This document shows positions 17,199 through 26,085 of a DNA stretch of 64,000 nt, piece by piece (the stretch's first letter is position 1; the number at the start of each line of letters is the position of its first letter). Both the position numbers and the translations under genes were made by a program. The notes beneath the pieces were generated by a model that was not told the origin of the DNA, made no database searches, and saw nothing but the letters and a program-made list of their open reading frames with translations. The DNA is from Actinobacillus sp. GY-402 (lineage in GTDB: Bacteria > Pseudomonadota > Gammaproteobacteria > Enterobacterales > Pasteurellaceae). The stretch lies in NCBI RefSeq assembly GCF_014843355.1, contig NZ_CP062137.1, positions 992,001-1,056,000 of the forward strand, written 5' to 3'.

Positions 17199-18047
17199 CT
17201 ATTTGTTATAAAGCGGTGTAGGTCCCGTTAAACCGCCGTTCATTTGGCCGCCGACCGCCTGTTTCAACACCGTACCTGAAGATTTAATTTCAACACGACG
17301 ATTCGGATGCAAACAATCTTTTAACGCTTGTCCGCGTTCATCCTTACAAGCTTTAACCTGATTCGCCTCACCATAACCTTTCGCATCAATCTGCGCCGTC
17401 ACGCCTTGCTCAATTAAACGGTTTTTAACACGTTCCGCGCGGCGTTGCGATAAATTCAGATTATAAGCTTTAGCGCCTAAACGGTCGGTATAACCGGCAA
17501 CGAAAACCTCTTTCGCCTTGGAGGATTTCAATTGTTCGGCTACATTGTCCACCACTTTTTTGCCTTCTTCCGTTAACGTTTCCTGATCAAAATTAAACAA
17601 GAAATCGGCACTCAGATTAAATGACGAATTACCGTTACAGCCGTTCGGATACCAAAAGAAACTTTGCGCATTCATATTTTTGTCGAACAAAACTTTATAC
17701 TGACAAATTTTATGTACGCCGTTTTCGCGGTAATTAAAGGCATAATCCCATTCACGAACGCCGTATAATCCTTCGGAAAAATGCGGACGCCCCAACAAGT
17801 TGGCGATTTGATCTTTATTCATGCCGCGTTCAACCATTCGCACATTATCCCAATTCGGCCAAGAACCGAACTGCGAACCGTCATGATTAAAACGGGCTTT
17901 ATCAATTTTCGGCCACACTAAATTAGCCATTGCCTGTTCCGGCGTATCACCGGCCGGTTGACCGTCTTCCGTGATGTCGCTCAAGTTTCCGCATGCGGCT
18001 AAAACCATTGCCGCCGTTGTTGATAAAAATAAACGTGATAGTTTCAT
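17199..18047 (-). CDS. OmpA-family lipoprotein with SmpA/OmlA-like domain
   Basis: The 282-aa product has a lipoprotein signal with lipobox LAAC (Cys19), a middle BamE/SmpA-like domain (about 55-125: MNKDQIANLLGRPHFSEGLYGVREWDYAF), and a C-terminal OmpA peptidoglycan-binding domain (about 150-260: ADFLFNFDQETL, AGYTDRLGAKAYNLNLSQRRA, HPNRRVEI). It probably links outer membrane and peptidoglycan. The combination is known in Pasteurellaceae outer-membrane lipoproteins; no specific symbol is assigned. Single-gene transcript with its own terminator. Confidence 0.88.
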   Translation of the reverse strand: MKLSRLFLSTTAAMVLAACGNLSDITEDGQPAGDTPEQAMANLVWPKIDKARFNHDGSQFGSWPNWDNVRMVERGMNKDQIANLLGRPHFSEGLYGVREWDYAFNYRENGVHKICQYKVLFDKNMNAQSFFWYPNGCNGNSSFNLSADFLFNFDQETLTEEGKKVVDNVAEQLKSSKAKEVFVAGYTDRLGAKAYNLNLSQRRAERVKNRLIEQGVTAQIDAKGYGEANQVKACKDERGQALKDCLHPNRRVEIKSSGTVLKQAVGGQMNGGLTGPTPLYNK

Positions 18048-18229
18048 TTAATTACCCCTTAAGTTAAAAACATTTAGAACATTTAGCGTTTCAAATAAAA
18101 TTTGCCGGTTAATACTAGCCATAACGCTTTACAAAGTAAACTCAAAAATATTGTTTTACTTAATAAAATATACAAAATCTTTATTTTTTTACATTTAATG
18201 TCAATTAATATAAATAATTGTCGATAAAA

Positions 18230-19291
18230 TTAAAAAAACATCCGTTTCGATTCCGACGTCCATTTTAATAACAGGTTTTCCGAACTTTCTTCCACCTGTT
18301 TACCCAATTTTTGAATTAAGGATTTTTTCTGTTTAAATTGCAGTTCCAGCACGCTTTTTTCTTTTATTGCCTGCAAAATGACATCGTCACTGGTCGCTAT
18401 TTCATCAATCAATCCCAGCGCCAAAGCCGGCTGACCGAACCAATGTTCGCCCGTCGCAATTTTTTCCACGTCCAAGTGCGGGCGATTTTGAGCAACAAAT
18501 TGTTTAAACAAATCATGGGTTTCTTCCAGTTCCTGCTGGAATTTTTGTTTACCTTTTTCCGTATTTTCACCGAATATCGTCACGGTGCGTTTAAATTCAC
18601 CGGCCGTCATAACATCCACATCCACATCGTGTTTTTTCAGTAAACGGTGAATATTCGGCACCTGCGCCACCACACCGACGGAACCGATAATCGCAAAGGG
18701 CGCCGCCACAATTTTATCGGCCACACAGGCCATCATATAACCGCCGCTCGCCGCTACTTTATCCACCGCCGCGGTTAATTTAATTCCCGCTTGTTTCAAA
18801 CGCGCTAATTGGGAAGCCGCCAGGCCGTAACCGTGCACCAAGCCGCCGGGACTTTCCAACCGTAGCAAAACTTCATCGGTTTCAGGATTCGCTACGGATA
18901 AAACGGCGGTAATTTCTTCCCTCAACGCCGCCGTCGCCGAAGCCTGAATATCGCCCTTAAAATTCAATACGTACAAAGTAGGTTTGTGTTCGCGCTTAGC
19001 CGTTTCGCCTTTTTTACGTTTCGCTTTTTCCGCATTGGCTTTGGCTTTTTCCGCTTTCTTCTCTTCTTTTTCCGCCTGTTTCAATTCATCCTCGGTCAAA
19101 TGGAATTGCTGCAATTTTTTCGATATATCGGCATATTCTTTCGATAAATCCGTTATTTTCAGCTCGCCGTAGGAGGCGGGTTGGCGTTGTTTGAATGCAA
19201 AAATCATGGCGATAATGCCCGCCACCACTAATAAAATCGTTAAAATTTCCAGAATAAAAATGCCATAGCCCACGGCAATATCAGACCACAT
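18230..19291 (-). CDS. sohB: Inner-membrane serine protease SohB (S49 family)
   Basis: The 353-aa protein has an N-terminal membrane helix (about 8-30), a charged Lys/Glu/Ala-rich segment (about 60-100), and an S49 signal-peptide-peptidase-like domain. The Ser of AASGGYMMACVADKI is the nucleophile and the Lys of EFKRTVTIFGENTEKGKQ region the partner. Length and N-terminus agree with SohB. It lies alone, 51 bp upstream of the ABC transporter genes' end. Confidence 0.93.
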   Translation of the reverse strand: MWSDIAVGYGIFILEILTILLVVAGIIAMIFAFKQRQPASYGELKITDLSKEYADISKKLQQFHLTEDELKQAEKEEKKAEKAKANAEKAKRKKGETAKREHKPTLYVLNFKGDIQASATAALREEITAVLSVANPETDEVLLRLESPGGLVHGYGLAASQLARLKQAGIKLTAAVDKVAASGGYMMACVADKIVAAPFAIIGSVGVVAQVPNIHRLLKKHDVDVDVMTAGEFKRTVTIFGENTEKGKQKFQQELEETHDLFKQFVAQNRPHLDVEKIATGEHWFGQPALALGLIDEIATSDDVILQAIKEKSVLELQFKQKKSLIQKLGKQVEESSENLLLKWTSESKRMFF

Positions 19292-19341
19292 AACATCTCC
19301 TCGCTATAAATAAAAAAACATGAAAAAAATCGCCCGCACTT

Positions 19342-20109
19342 TTAACTGCGTAGCCCGATACCGCGGCTAATCAGATAATAGGCAAAACCGTATAATGCCA
19401 AAATAAATACCGACAACACGGCAAACGTATAAACCAGCGGCACATCGCTGATGCCGAGAAATCCGTAGCGGAATCCGTTAATCATGTACACAATCGGGTT
19501 GAGTTTTGACACCGCCTGCCAGAACGGCGGCAGCAAAGCAATGGAATAAAACACTCCGCCCAAATAGGTTAACGGCGTCAGCACGAAAGTGGGCACAATG
19601 CTGATGTCGTCAAAAGAATGTGCGAAAACCGCATTGATTAAGCCGCCTAAGGCAAAGGTTGCCGTGGTAAGTAACAACGTCACAAAAATGACGCTCCAAG
19701 CATGAATTTCAAAGGAAACAAATAATAACGACACAATCGTTACCAGCACGCCGATGCAAATGCCGCGCACCATTCCGCCCATCATATAACCTAAAATAAT
19801 CACATGGGGCGATGTAGGTGAAATCAGCAGCTCTTCCACATTGCGGGCAAATTTTGTACTGTAAAACGACGACGCCACATTGGTAAAAGCGTTTGTCAAC
19901 GAAGACATCATAATCAGTCCGGGCACAATAAATTGCATGTAGCTAAACCCGCCCATCTCACCGATACGGCTGCCGATCAGCTGTCCGAAAATCACAAAAT
20001 AGAGCGTCATGGTAATCACCGGCGGTACGATGGTTTGCACCCAAATCCGCATGAAACGACGAATTTCCTTGCGCAGAATGGTACAAAATGCGATCCAGCC
20101 TAGTCTCAT
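19342..20109 (-). CDS. yadH: ABC-2 type transporter permease (YadH-like)
   Basis: The 255-aa protein has six predicted membrane segments and the ABC-2 signature region (FVLTPLTYLGGVFYSIALLPPFWQ, LNPIVYMINGFRYGFLG). It overlaps the ATPase gene by 4 nt (20106-20109), so the two form an exporter. E. coli YadGH is the nearest familiar pair; substrate unknown. Confidence 0.9.
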   Translation of the reverse strand: MRLGWIAFCTILRKEIRRFMRIWVQTIVPPVITMTLYFVIFGQLIGSRIGEMGGFSYMQFIVPGLIMMSSLTNAFTNVASSFYSTKFARNVEELLISPTSPHVIILGYMMGGMVRGICIGVLVTIVSLLFVSFEIHAWSVIFVTLLLTTATFALGGLINAVFAHSFDDISIVPTFVLTPLTYLGGVFYSIALLPPFWQAVSKLNPIVYMINGFRYGFLGISDVPLVYTFAVLSVFILALYGFAYYLISRGIGLRS

Positions 20110-21032
20110 TGTTCGCCTCCGTTCGGTTTGTTTAACGCCATGCTAATGAATAATTGTTCCAACCGGTTAGATTTATTACGCATGCTGACAACCTGTTTAT
20201 CCTGCGCGGTTAATTGCGCAAACAAATCGTTCAGGCCTTTTTCCCGATGTACATCCACTTCAATAGATTTTTCATCCAGCCGGCGCACAGGATAACCTTC
20301 GATTTGTGACAACGTCCCGTTATCGGCAAAATCCAAAATAAAGGTTTCGATTTCCAGTTTCGCCAATAAGTCTTTCATCGGCATATTCACGACCAATCTG
20401 CCCTGCTGAATGATGCCGATATGGCGACACAGCATTTCCGCTTCCTCTAAATAATGGGTGGTGAGAATAATGGTGGTGCCTTGTTCATTCAGCTCACGCA
20501 AAAATTGCCACATGGTACGGCGTAGTTCAATATCCACGCCGGCGGTCGGTTCGTCCAGAATCAGTAATTTCGGGTTGTGCATTAAAGCGCGGGCAATCAT
20601 TAAACGTCGCTTCATTCCGCCGGAAAGGCGCATAGCTTGCTGTTCGCGCTTATCCCACAAATCCAGCTTTTTCAGCCATTTTTCCGCCTGAATTAACGCC
20701 GCTTTGCGGGGAATGCCGTAATAACCCGCCTGATTGATCATAATATCCCGCACTTTTTCGAACTGATTAAAATTGAATTCCTGCGGCACTAAACCAATCT
20801 TCTGCTTCAATTGAACCGGATCTTTATCTAAATCATAACCGAAAACCTTAACCGTTCCGCCGGTTTTATTTACCAACGAACTGATAATGCCGATAGTCGT
20901 AGATTTGCCCGCTCCGTTATGACCAAGCAAGGCATAAAAATCTCCTTCTTCTACGCTGAGATCGATGCCGTGCAACGCCTGCACGCCATTTTTGTAACAC
21001 TTGGTCAATGCGGCAATTTCTAATGCTTTCAT
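20106..21032 (-). CDS. yadG: ABC transporter ATP-binding protein (YadG-like)
   Basis: The 308-aa ATPase has Walker A GHNGAGKST (about 36-44), Q-loop LVPQEF, signature LSGGMKRR, Walker B LLILDEPTAGVD and the switch His in LTTHY. It belongs to the DrrA/YadG-like branch with a C-terminal extension. Translationally coupled to the permease gene downstream. Confidence 0.92.
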   Translation of the reverse strand: MKALEIAALTKCYKNGVQALHGIDLSVEEGDFYALLGHNGAGKSTTIGIISSLVNKTGGTVKVFGYDLDKDPVQLKQKIGLVPQEFNFNQFEKVRDIMINQAGYYGIPRKAALIQAEKWLKKLDLWDKREQQAMRLSGGMKRRLMIARALMHNPKLLILDEPTAGVDIELRRTMWQFLRELNEQGTTIILTTHYLEEAEMLCRHIGIIQQGRLVVNMPMKDLLAKLEIETFILDFADNGTLSQIEGYPVRRLDEKSIEVDVHREKGLNDLFAQLTAQDKQVVSMRNKSNRLEQLFISMALNKPNGGEQ

Positions 21033-21193
21033 AGTGGATGTCGTCCTTTAAAAATAGGCACGCATAATACTCTTTTTTGCCGAAGTAGGCAAAAATTCCG
21101 GCTCGGATTTATTCCGCCGACATAATATAAAAAAACATGCGAAATTTTGCCCGCACTTTTCGTTATTTAATTTCAAAAAAATGTTTTCAATGC

Positions 21194-21227
21194 TTGACAA
21201 ATAATTCATGTACTAGTTTAATAGTAC
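21194..21227 (+). promoter_or_regulatory. trp promoter with overlapping TrpR operator
   Basis: TTGACA at 21194-21199 and TTTAAT at 21217-21222 are spaced 17 bp. The -10 lies inside the near-palindrome GTACTAGTTTAATAGTAC (21210-21227), which closely resembles the TrpR operator core ACTAGTTAACTAGT. Only 26 bp separate operator and trpE start, so there is no room for a trpL leader peptide or attenuator. Confidence 0.88.
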
Positions 21228-21253
21228 AAAATAATTCAGAAGGACAAATTCGC

Positions 21254-22795
21254 ATGTTTCAACCCTATATTCAGGTTTTCACTCAATCCGTGGATTACCA
21301 CAACGATTTAGCCGCGGTATTTACGACTTTATGCGGCGATAAAACCAACAATTTGTTACTCGAAAGCGCCGAAATTTCCAGCAAAAACAGCTTAAAAAGC
21401 CTGCTGTTGGTGAACGCCGCCGTGAAAATTTCCTGTTCCGGACAAACCGTTAACTTCAAAGCATTAACCGATAACGGCGCGGCGGTATTGATTCATTTGC
21501 AGGATAAACTAAAAAAACTCGCCAAATTAACGCACATCAGTGATCACGAATTAACCGCTTCCTTCGCGCCCTTGGATCAAAATCTGGACGAAGACACTAA
21601 ATTACAGGCGGCAACCGTATTTGACGGTTTGCGGCTGGTCAATAATTTGTACGCTCACAGCCAAACGCCGATTTTTCTCGGCGGATTATTCGCCTATGAT
21701 TTAGTGGCAAATTTCATTCCTATGAACGGCATTGAATTGCAGGACGACGGGCTCAGTTGCCCGGATTACGTGTTCTATCTGGCGGAAAATTTGCTCTGTT
21801 TTAACCATCCGATTCAACAGGCGACCTTGCAAACCTTCTGTTTCAGTTCGAAAGAATGTGCCGCGTTGCAACAAAGTGCGGTGGAAATTTCCCGCAAAAT
21901 GTGCAATTTGCAACCGGTTCCCGCCGTTATCGCGGCGGATACGGATGTCAAAACCAATATCGAAGACGAAAAATTCAAAGATATTATCCGCGCTCTTAAA
22001 CATCATATTTATATCGGGGATGTGTTTCAAATTGTGCCGTCCCGTCGCTTTTCTCTGCCTTGTCCGAACAGCTTGGCCACCTATCGTAATCTGAAACGGA
22101 ATAATCCGAGCCCTTATATGTTTTACATGCAGGACGATGAATTCGTGCTGTTTGGCGCGTCGCCGGAAAGCGCCTTGAAATTCAGTGCGGACAACCGCGA
22201 ACTGCAAATTTACCCGATTGCCGGTTCCCGTCCGCGCGGTTTTGACGCTCAAGGCAATATCGATCCTGAACTGGATGCCCGTTTAGAACTGGAAATGCGT
22301 TTGGATCACAAAGAATTGGCGGAACATCTCATGCTGGTAGATCTTGCCCGTAACGACATCGCACGGGTCTGCCAAAGCGGCACTCGTCAGGTAAAAGATC
22401 TGATGCAGGTGGACCGTTATTCTCACATCATGCATTTGGTTTCCCGCGTAGTAGGCACGCTTCGCCCCGAACTGGACGCCCTACACGCTTATCAAGCCTG
22501 CATGAACATGGGAACCCTTACCGGCGCGCCTAAAATTAAAGCTATGCAGCTGATTTATCAATCAGAAAAACAAAAACGGCACAGTTACGGCGGGGCGGTC
22601 GGTTACTTGTCCTCCGACGGCAATTTCGACACTTGTATCGTTATTCGTTCCGCTTTTGTACAAAACGGAATCGCCCATGTGCAAGCCGGTTGCGGCGAGG
22701 TGTTGGATTCCGATCCGCAAATGGAAGCGGACGAAACCCGACACAAAGCGCGCGCCGTGTTAAATACCATTATCCAAACCAATCGTCAGGCATAA
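21254..22795 (+). CDS. trpE: Anthranilate synthase component I
   Basis: Start at ATG 21254 (MFQPYIQVFTQ), 513 aa, with AGAAGGAC about 10 nt upstream; any start farther up would lie in the promoter. Chorismate-binding domain motifs GASPESALKF, PIAGSRPRG, DLARNDIARVC and GAPKIKAMQLI are present. TrpE converts chorismate plus ammonia to anthranilate, with TrpG supplying ammonia. Five bases separate it from trpG. Confidence 0.97.
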   Translation: MFQPYIQVFTQSVDYHNDLAAVFTTLCGDKTNNLLLESAEISSKNSLKSLLLVNAAVKISCSGQTVNFKALTDNGAAVLIHLQDKLKKLAKLTHISDHELTASFAPLDQNLDEDTKLQAATVFDGLRLVNNLYAHSQTPIFLGGLFAYDLVANFIPMNGIELQDDGLSCPDYVFYLAENLLCFNHPIQQATLQTFCFSSKECAALQQSAVEISRKMCNLQPVPAVIAADTDVKTNIEDEKFKDIIRALKHHIYIGDVFQIVPSRRFSLPCPNSLATYRNLKRNNPSPYMFYMQDDEFVLFGASPESALKFSADNRELQIYPIAGSRPRGFDAQGNIDPELDARLELEMRLDHKELAEHLMLVDLARNDIARVCQSGTRQVKDLMQVDRYSHIMHLVSRVVGTLRPELDALHAYQACMNMGTLTGAPKIKAMQLIYQSEKQKRHSYGGAVGYLSSDGNFDTCIVIRSAFVQNGIAHVQAGCGEVLDSDPQMEADETRHKARAVLNTIIQTNRQA

Positions 22796-22799
22796 GGAA

Positions 22800-23393
22800 A
22801 TGAAAATGGCCACCATCGTATTTTTAGATAATTTTGACTCCTTCACCTACAATCTGGTGGATCAATTCCGCACTCTCGGACATCAGGTAAAAATCTACCG
22901 CAATGACTGCGATTTGGATTTACTGGAGAAAATATGCCGCGAGCCCGACACCATCCTGGCTCTGTCACCCGGCCCGGGCACGCCTGCCGAAGCGGGCAAC
23001 ATGCTGCCGTTAATCCGACGGGTGAAAAATTCGGTCCCCATTATCGGTATTTGCTTAGGTCATCAGGCGTTAATTGAAGCTTTTGGCGGCAAAGTGGTGC
23101 ATGCGGGCGAAGTATTGCACGGCAAAGTTTCCAAAATTCAGCATGATAATCAAGCCATGTTTGCCGGGCTGCAAAATCCGATGCCGGTCGCCCGTTATCA
23201 TTCCTTAATGGGCAGCGACTTGCCGGAAGAATTGATTGTTAATGCGAACTACAACGGCATTGTCATGGCGATTCGTCACCGCGATTTACCGATTTGCGCT
23301 TTCCAGTTTCATCCGGAAAGCCTGCTGACGGTACAAGGTTCAAAACTGCTGGAACAAAGTATCGATTGGTTATTAGCTCGACAAACACATTAA
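22800..23393 (+). CDS. trpG: Anthranilate synthase glutamine amidotransferase
   Basis: The 197-aa class I amidotransferase has the nucleophile in GICLGHQA (Cys near residue 84) and the His-Glu pair in FQFHPES. It is a stand-alone TrpG, not fused with TrpD as in E. coli. It follows trpE after 4 bases and is followed by 114 bp before trpD, a gap containing an uptake signal (23479-23487) and a small TTTGACA / TGTCAAA inverted repeat. Confidence 0.96.
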   Translation: MKMATIVFLDNFDSFTYNLVDQFRTLGHQVKIYRNDCDLDLLEKICREPDTILALSPGPGTPAEAGNMLPLIRRVKNSVPIIGICLGHQALIEAFGGKVVHAGEVLHGKVSKIQHDNQAMFAGLQNPMPVARYHSLMGSDLPEELIVNANYNGIVMAIRHRDLPICAFQFHPESLLTVQGSKLLEQSIDWLLARQTH

Positions 23394-23507
23394 TTTTAAC
23401 CCGGAATCACTTATAGGATTTCTCGGACTCAGCCCCGTTTGACATGGCTGACTGTCAAAAAAACGTTGCTTTTTTTGACCGCACTTTTCGATAAAAAGGA
23501 AGATATT

Positions 23508-24509
23508 ATGCAACTCGACCAAATTCTTGCGACGCTGTTTAACAACCAATCGCTGACACAGGAACAATCCGCCGAATTTTTCCGCGCCGTGGTGAACGGC
23601 GAAGTGGCGCCCGAACAGTTATCCGCGGCGCTGATTGCCTTAAAATTACGCGGCGAAACCATCGACGAAATCACCGGCGCCGTCACCGCGCTGTTAGCCG
23701 CCGCTCAACCGTTTCCAAGCCCGGATTATCCTTTCGCCGATATTGTAGGTACCGGCGGCGACGGCGCCAACACCATTAATATTTCCACCGCTTCCGCCGT
23801 TGTCGCCGCCAGCCTCGGTTTAAAAATCGCCAAACACGGCAACCGCAGTGTCTCCAGTAAAACAGGCGCCAGCGATTTACTTTCCTGCCTGGGCGTAGAC
23901 ATCAACATGAGCGCAGAAAAAGCCCGCCGGGCGCTGGACGAAATCGGTTTGGCCTTTGTGTTCGCACAAAAATATCACACTGGCTTTAAACACGCCGTTC
24001 CCGTACGTCAGGCATTAAAAACCCGCACAATTTTCAATATTCTCGGACCGTTGATTAATCCCGCTCACGCCAAACGCCAGCTATTGGGCGTATACAGCCC
24101 GGAATTACTGCAACCTTACGCGGAAACCAACGCACGTTTAAATCGCGAACACAGCATTATTGTGCACGGCAGCGGCCTGGACGAAGTCGCCATTCACGGT
24201 AAAACTCAAGTGGCGGAATTGCGCGACGGCAAAATCGAATATTACGAGCTGTCTCCGCAAGATTTCGGTTTCAGCGCCAAACCGCTGGAAAGCCTGCGCG
24301 GCGGCGAACCGCAGGAAAACGCTCAAATTATCACCGCACTTTTACAAGGTCGCGGCACCGATGAACAAAATCAGGCCGTTGCCATGAATACCGCATTATT
24401 GATGAAACTGTTCGGCTATGAGAACATTAAACAAAACGCCGAACAGGTTCTGGCGCAACTCGCCGGCGGGCGCGCTTTTGAAACTTTGGAAAAACTTGCC
24501 GCCTATTAA
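23508..24509 (+). CDS. trpD: Anthranilate phosphoribosyltransferase
   Basis: Start at ATG 23508 ([14 protein letters not shown]) with AAAAGGAAG 6 nt upstream; 333 aa. Conserved [29 protein letters not shown] and the [11 protein letters not shown] motif identify TrpD. It transfers the phosphoribosyl group of PRPP to anthranilate. Confidence 0.97.
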   Translation: MQLDQILATLFNNQSLTQEQSAEFFRAVVNGEVAPEQLSAALIALKLRGETIDEITGAVTALLAAAQPFPSPDYPFADIVGTGGDGANTINISTASAVVAASLGLKIAKHGNRSVSSKTGASDLLSCLGVDINMSAEKARRALDEIGLAFVFAQKYHTGFKHAVPVRQALKTRTIFNILGPLINPAHAKRQLLGVYSPELLQPYAETNARLNREHSIIVHGSGLDEVAIHGKTQVAELRDGKIEYYELSPQDFGFSAKPLESLRGGEPQENAQIITALLQGRGTDEQNQAVAMNTALLMKLFGYENIKQNAEQVLAQLAGGRAFETLEKLAAY

Positions 24510-24560
24510 TTTGCAGAATAGACAAAATGATTAAATCGTAAGAAAACAGCAGGAAAAAGA

Positions 24561-26021
24561 ATGAAATTAAACACCGCGCCGACCATCCTACAAAAAATCG
24601 TGCTCGATAAAATCGAATGGGTGAAAAATAAGAAGGCGGAATTTCCGCTGGAAAGTTTTCAACAAAACATTGAAAAATCCGACCGCAGTTTTTACGACGC
24701 TTTGCGCCGAGGTTCTCATCGTCAACCGGCGTTTATTCTTGAATGCAAAAAAGCGTCGCCGTCTAAGGGATTGATTCGCAACGAGTTTAAGCCGGAAGAG
24801 ATTGCCAATGTTTATAAACATTATGCCACGGCGGTGTCCGTGTTAACGGATGAAAAATATTTTCAGGGCGATTTCCGTTATCTCAAAATTGTCCGTGACA
24901 TCGTCACTCAACCGGTGTTATGCAAAGATTTTATCATTGACGAATATCAAGTTTACCTTGCCCGTTACAGCCAGGCTGACGCGATTTTGCTGATGCTTTC
25001 CGTGGTTGATGACGAAACTTATCAAAAATTAACCGCACTTGCTCATCAACTCGGCATGGGCGTGTTGACGGAAGCCGCGAATGAAGCGGAATTTGAACGT
25101 GCGCTGGCATTAAACGCCCAAATTATCGGGGTGAACAACCGCAATCTACACGATTTGACCGTCGATTTGAATCGAGTAAAAAATCTGACGGCAAAATATG
25201 CCGCCCAAATTCCCGCCGATGTGCGAATTATCAGCGAATCCGGTATTTACAGCCATCAACAGGTTAAAATGCTGGCAAATTGCGCCCACGGATTTCTTAT
25301 CGGCAGCAGCTTAATGGGCAGTGACGATTTGAATAATGCGGTGCGGGCCGTGATTTTCGGCGAAAACAAGGTGTGCGGTTTAACCCGCCCGCAGGATGTA
25401 CAAACCGCCTATGCCAACGGCGCTTTATACGGCGGATTGATTTTTGCCGAAGGTTCGCCGCGGCAGCTTTCATTGCGTCAGGCGCAGGAACTGACAACCG
25501 CAGCGCCGTTACGTTTCGTGGCGGTTTTTCAAAATCAAGCCATTGATTTTATTGTGAAAATCGCCTCTCAATTGAAGGTATACGCGGTACAGCTGCACGG
25601 TTCGGAAAATAACGCATTTATTACGGAGCTGCGTGCCGTATTGCCGCCGTCCATTCAAATCTGGAAATCGGTTTCGATTGAGGCGGAAACCGGAAATGCC
25701 ACTAAAAGTGCGGTCCAAAATGACGATGTTTTTTCAGGCAGCGAAGCTTTTACCGAAATTCCGCATGTGAATCGTTACGTTTTGGACAGTAAAATCGGAA
25801 ACCAGCAAGGCGGCACCGGGAAATCTTTCGATTGGCGTAAAATTCCTGAACGGTTAAAACATAAAATTATGCTGGCGGGCGGTATTTCTTTGGATAATAT
25901 TGAATCCGCACTGGCGCAGCAATGTCTCGGATTAGACTTAAATTCCGGCGTGGAAAGCAGCAAAGGCGTGAAAGATCCGCAAAAAATCGCCGGGATTTTT
26001 CGCCATATTTTGCAATGCTAA
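24561..26021 (+). CDS. trpCF: Bifunctional indole-3-glycerol-phosphate synthase / phosphoribosylanthranilate isomerase
   Basis: The 486-aa protein has an N-terminal TrpC barrel ([40 protein letters not shown]) and a C-terminal TrpF barrel beginning around residue 258 ([35 protein letters not shown]). The fusion is as in E. coli and H. influenzae. It ends the operon; trpBA are not in the window. Confidence 0.96.
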   Translation: MKLNTAPTILQKIVLDKIEWVKNKKAEFPLESFQQNIEKSDRSFYDALRRGSHRQPAFILECKKASPSKGLIRNEFKPEEIANVYKHYATAVSVLTDEKYFQGDFRYLKIVRDIVTQPVLCKDFIIDEYQVYLARYSQADAILLMLSVVDDETYQKLTALAHQLGMGVLTEAANEAEFERALALNAQIIGVNNRNLHDLTVDLNRVKNLTAKYAAQIPADVRIISESGIYSHQQVKMLANCAHGFLIGSSLMGSDDLNNAVRAVIFGENKVCGLTRPQDVQTAYANGALYGGLIFAEGSPRQLSLRQAQELTTAAPLRFVAVFQNQAIDFIVKIASQLKVYAVQLHGSENNAFITELRAVLPPSIQIWKSVSIEAETGNATKSAVQNDDVFSGSEAFTEIPHVNRYVLDSKIGNQQGGTGKSFDWRKIPERLKHKIMLAGGISLDNIESALAQQCLGLDLNSGVESSKGVKDPQKIAGIFRHILQC

Positions 26022-26040
26022 GCCGGCTAAACGAACGAAA

Positions 26041-26067
26041 AAGAAGAGGTTATCCTCTTCTTTTTTT
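26041..26067 (+). terminator. trp operon terminator
   Basis: AAGAAGAGG pairs with CCTCTTCTT around the loop TTAT, followed by T5. It lies 20 bp after the trpCF stop; the convergent uvrD may share it. Confidence 0.9.
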
Positions 26068-26085
26068 ATATACTTTTCTCGCAAT

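Noticed and set aside
21137..21253. N-terminal extension of trpE
   Set aside because: It covers the promoter and TrpR operator and has no TrpE similarity; the start at 21254 has a proper RBS.
23430..23470. TTTGACA / TGTCAAA hairpin between trpG and trpD as a terminator
   Set aside because: The stem is only 7 bp with no T-run on the plus strand; trpD must be expressed with trpEG.
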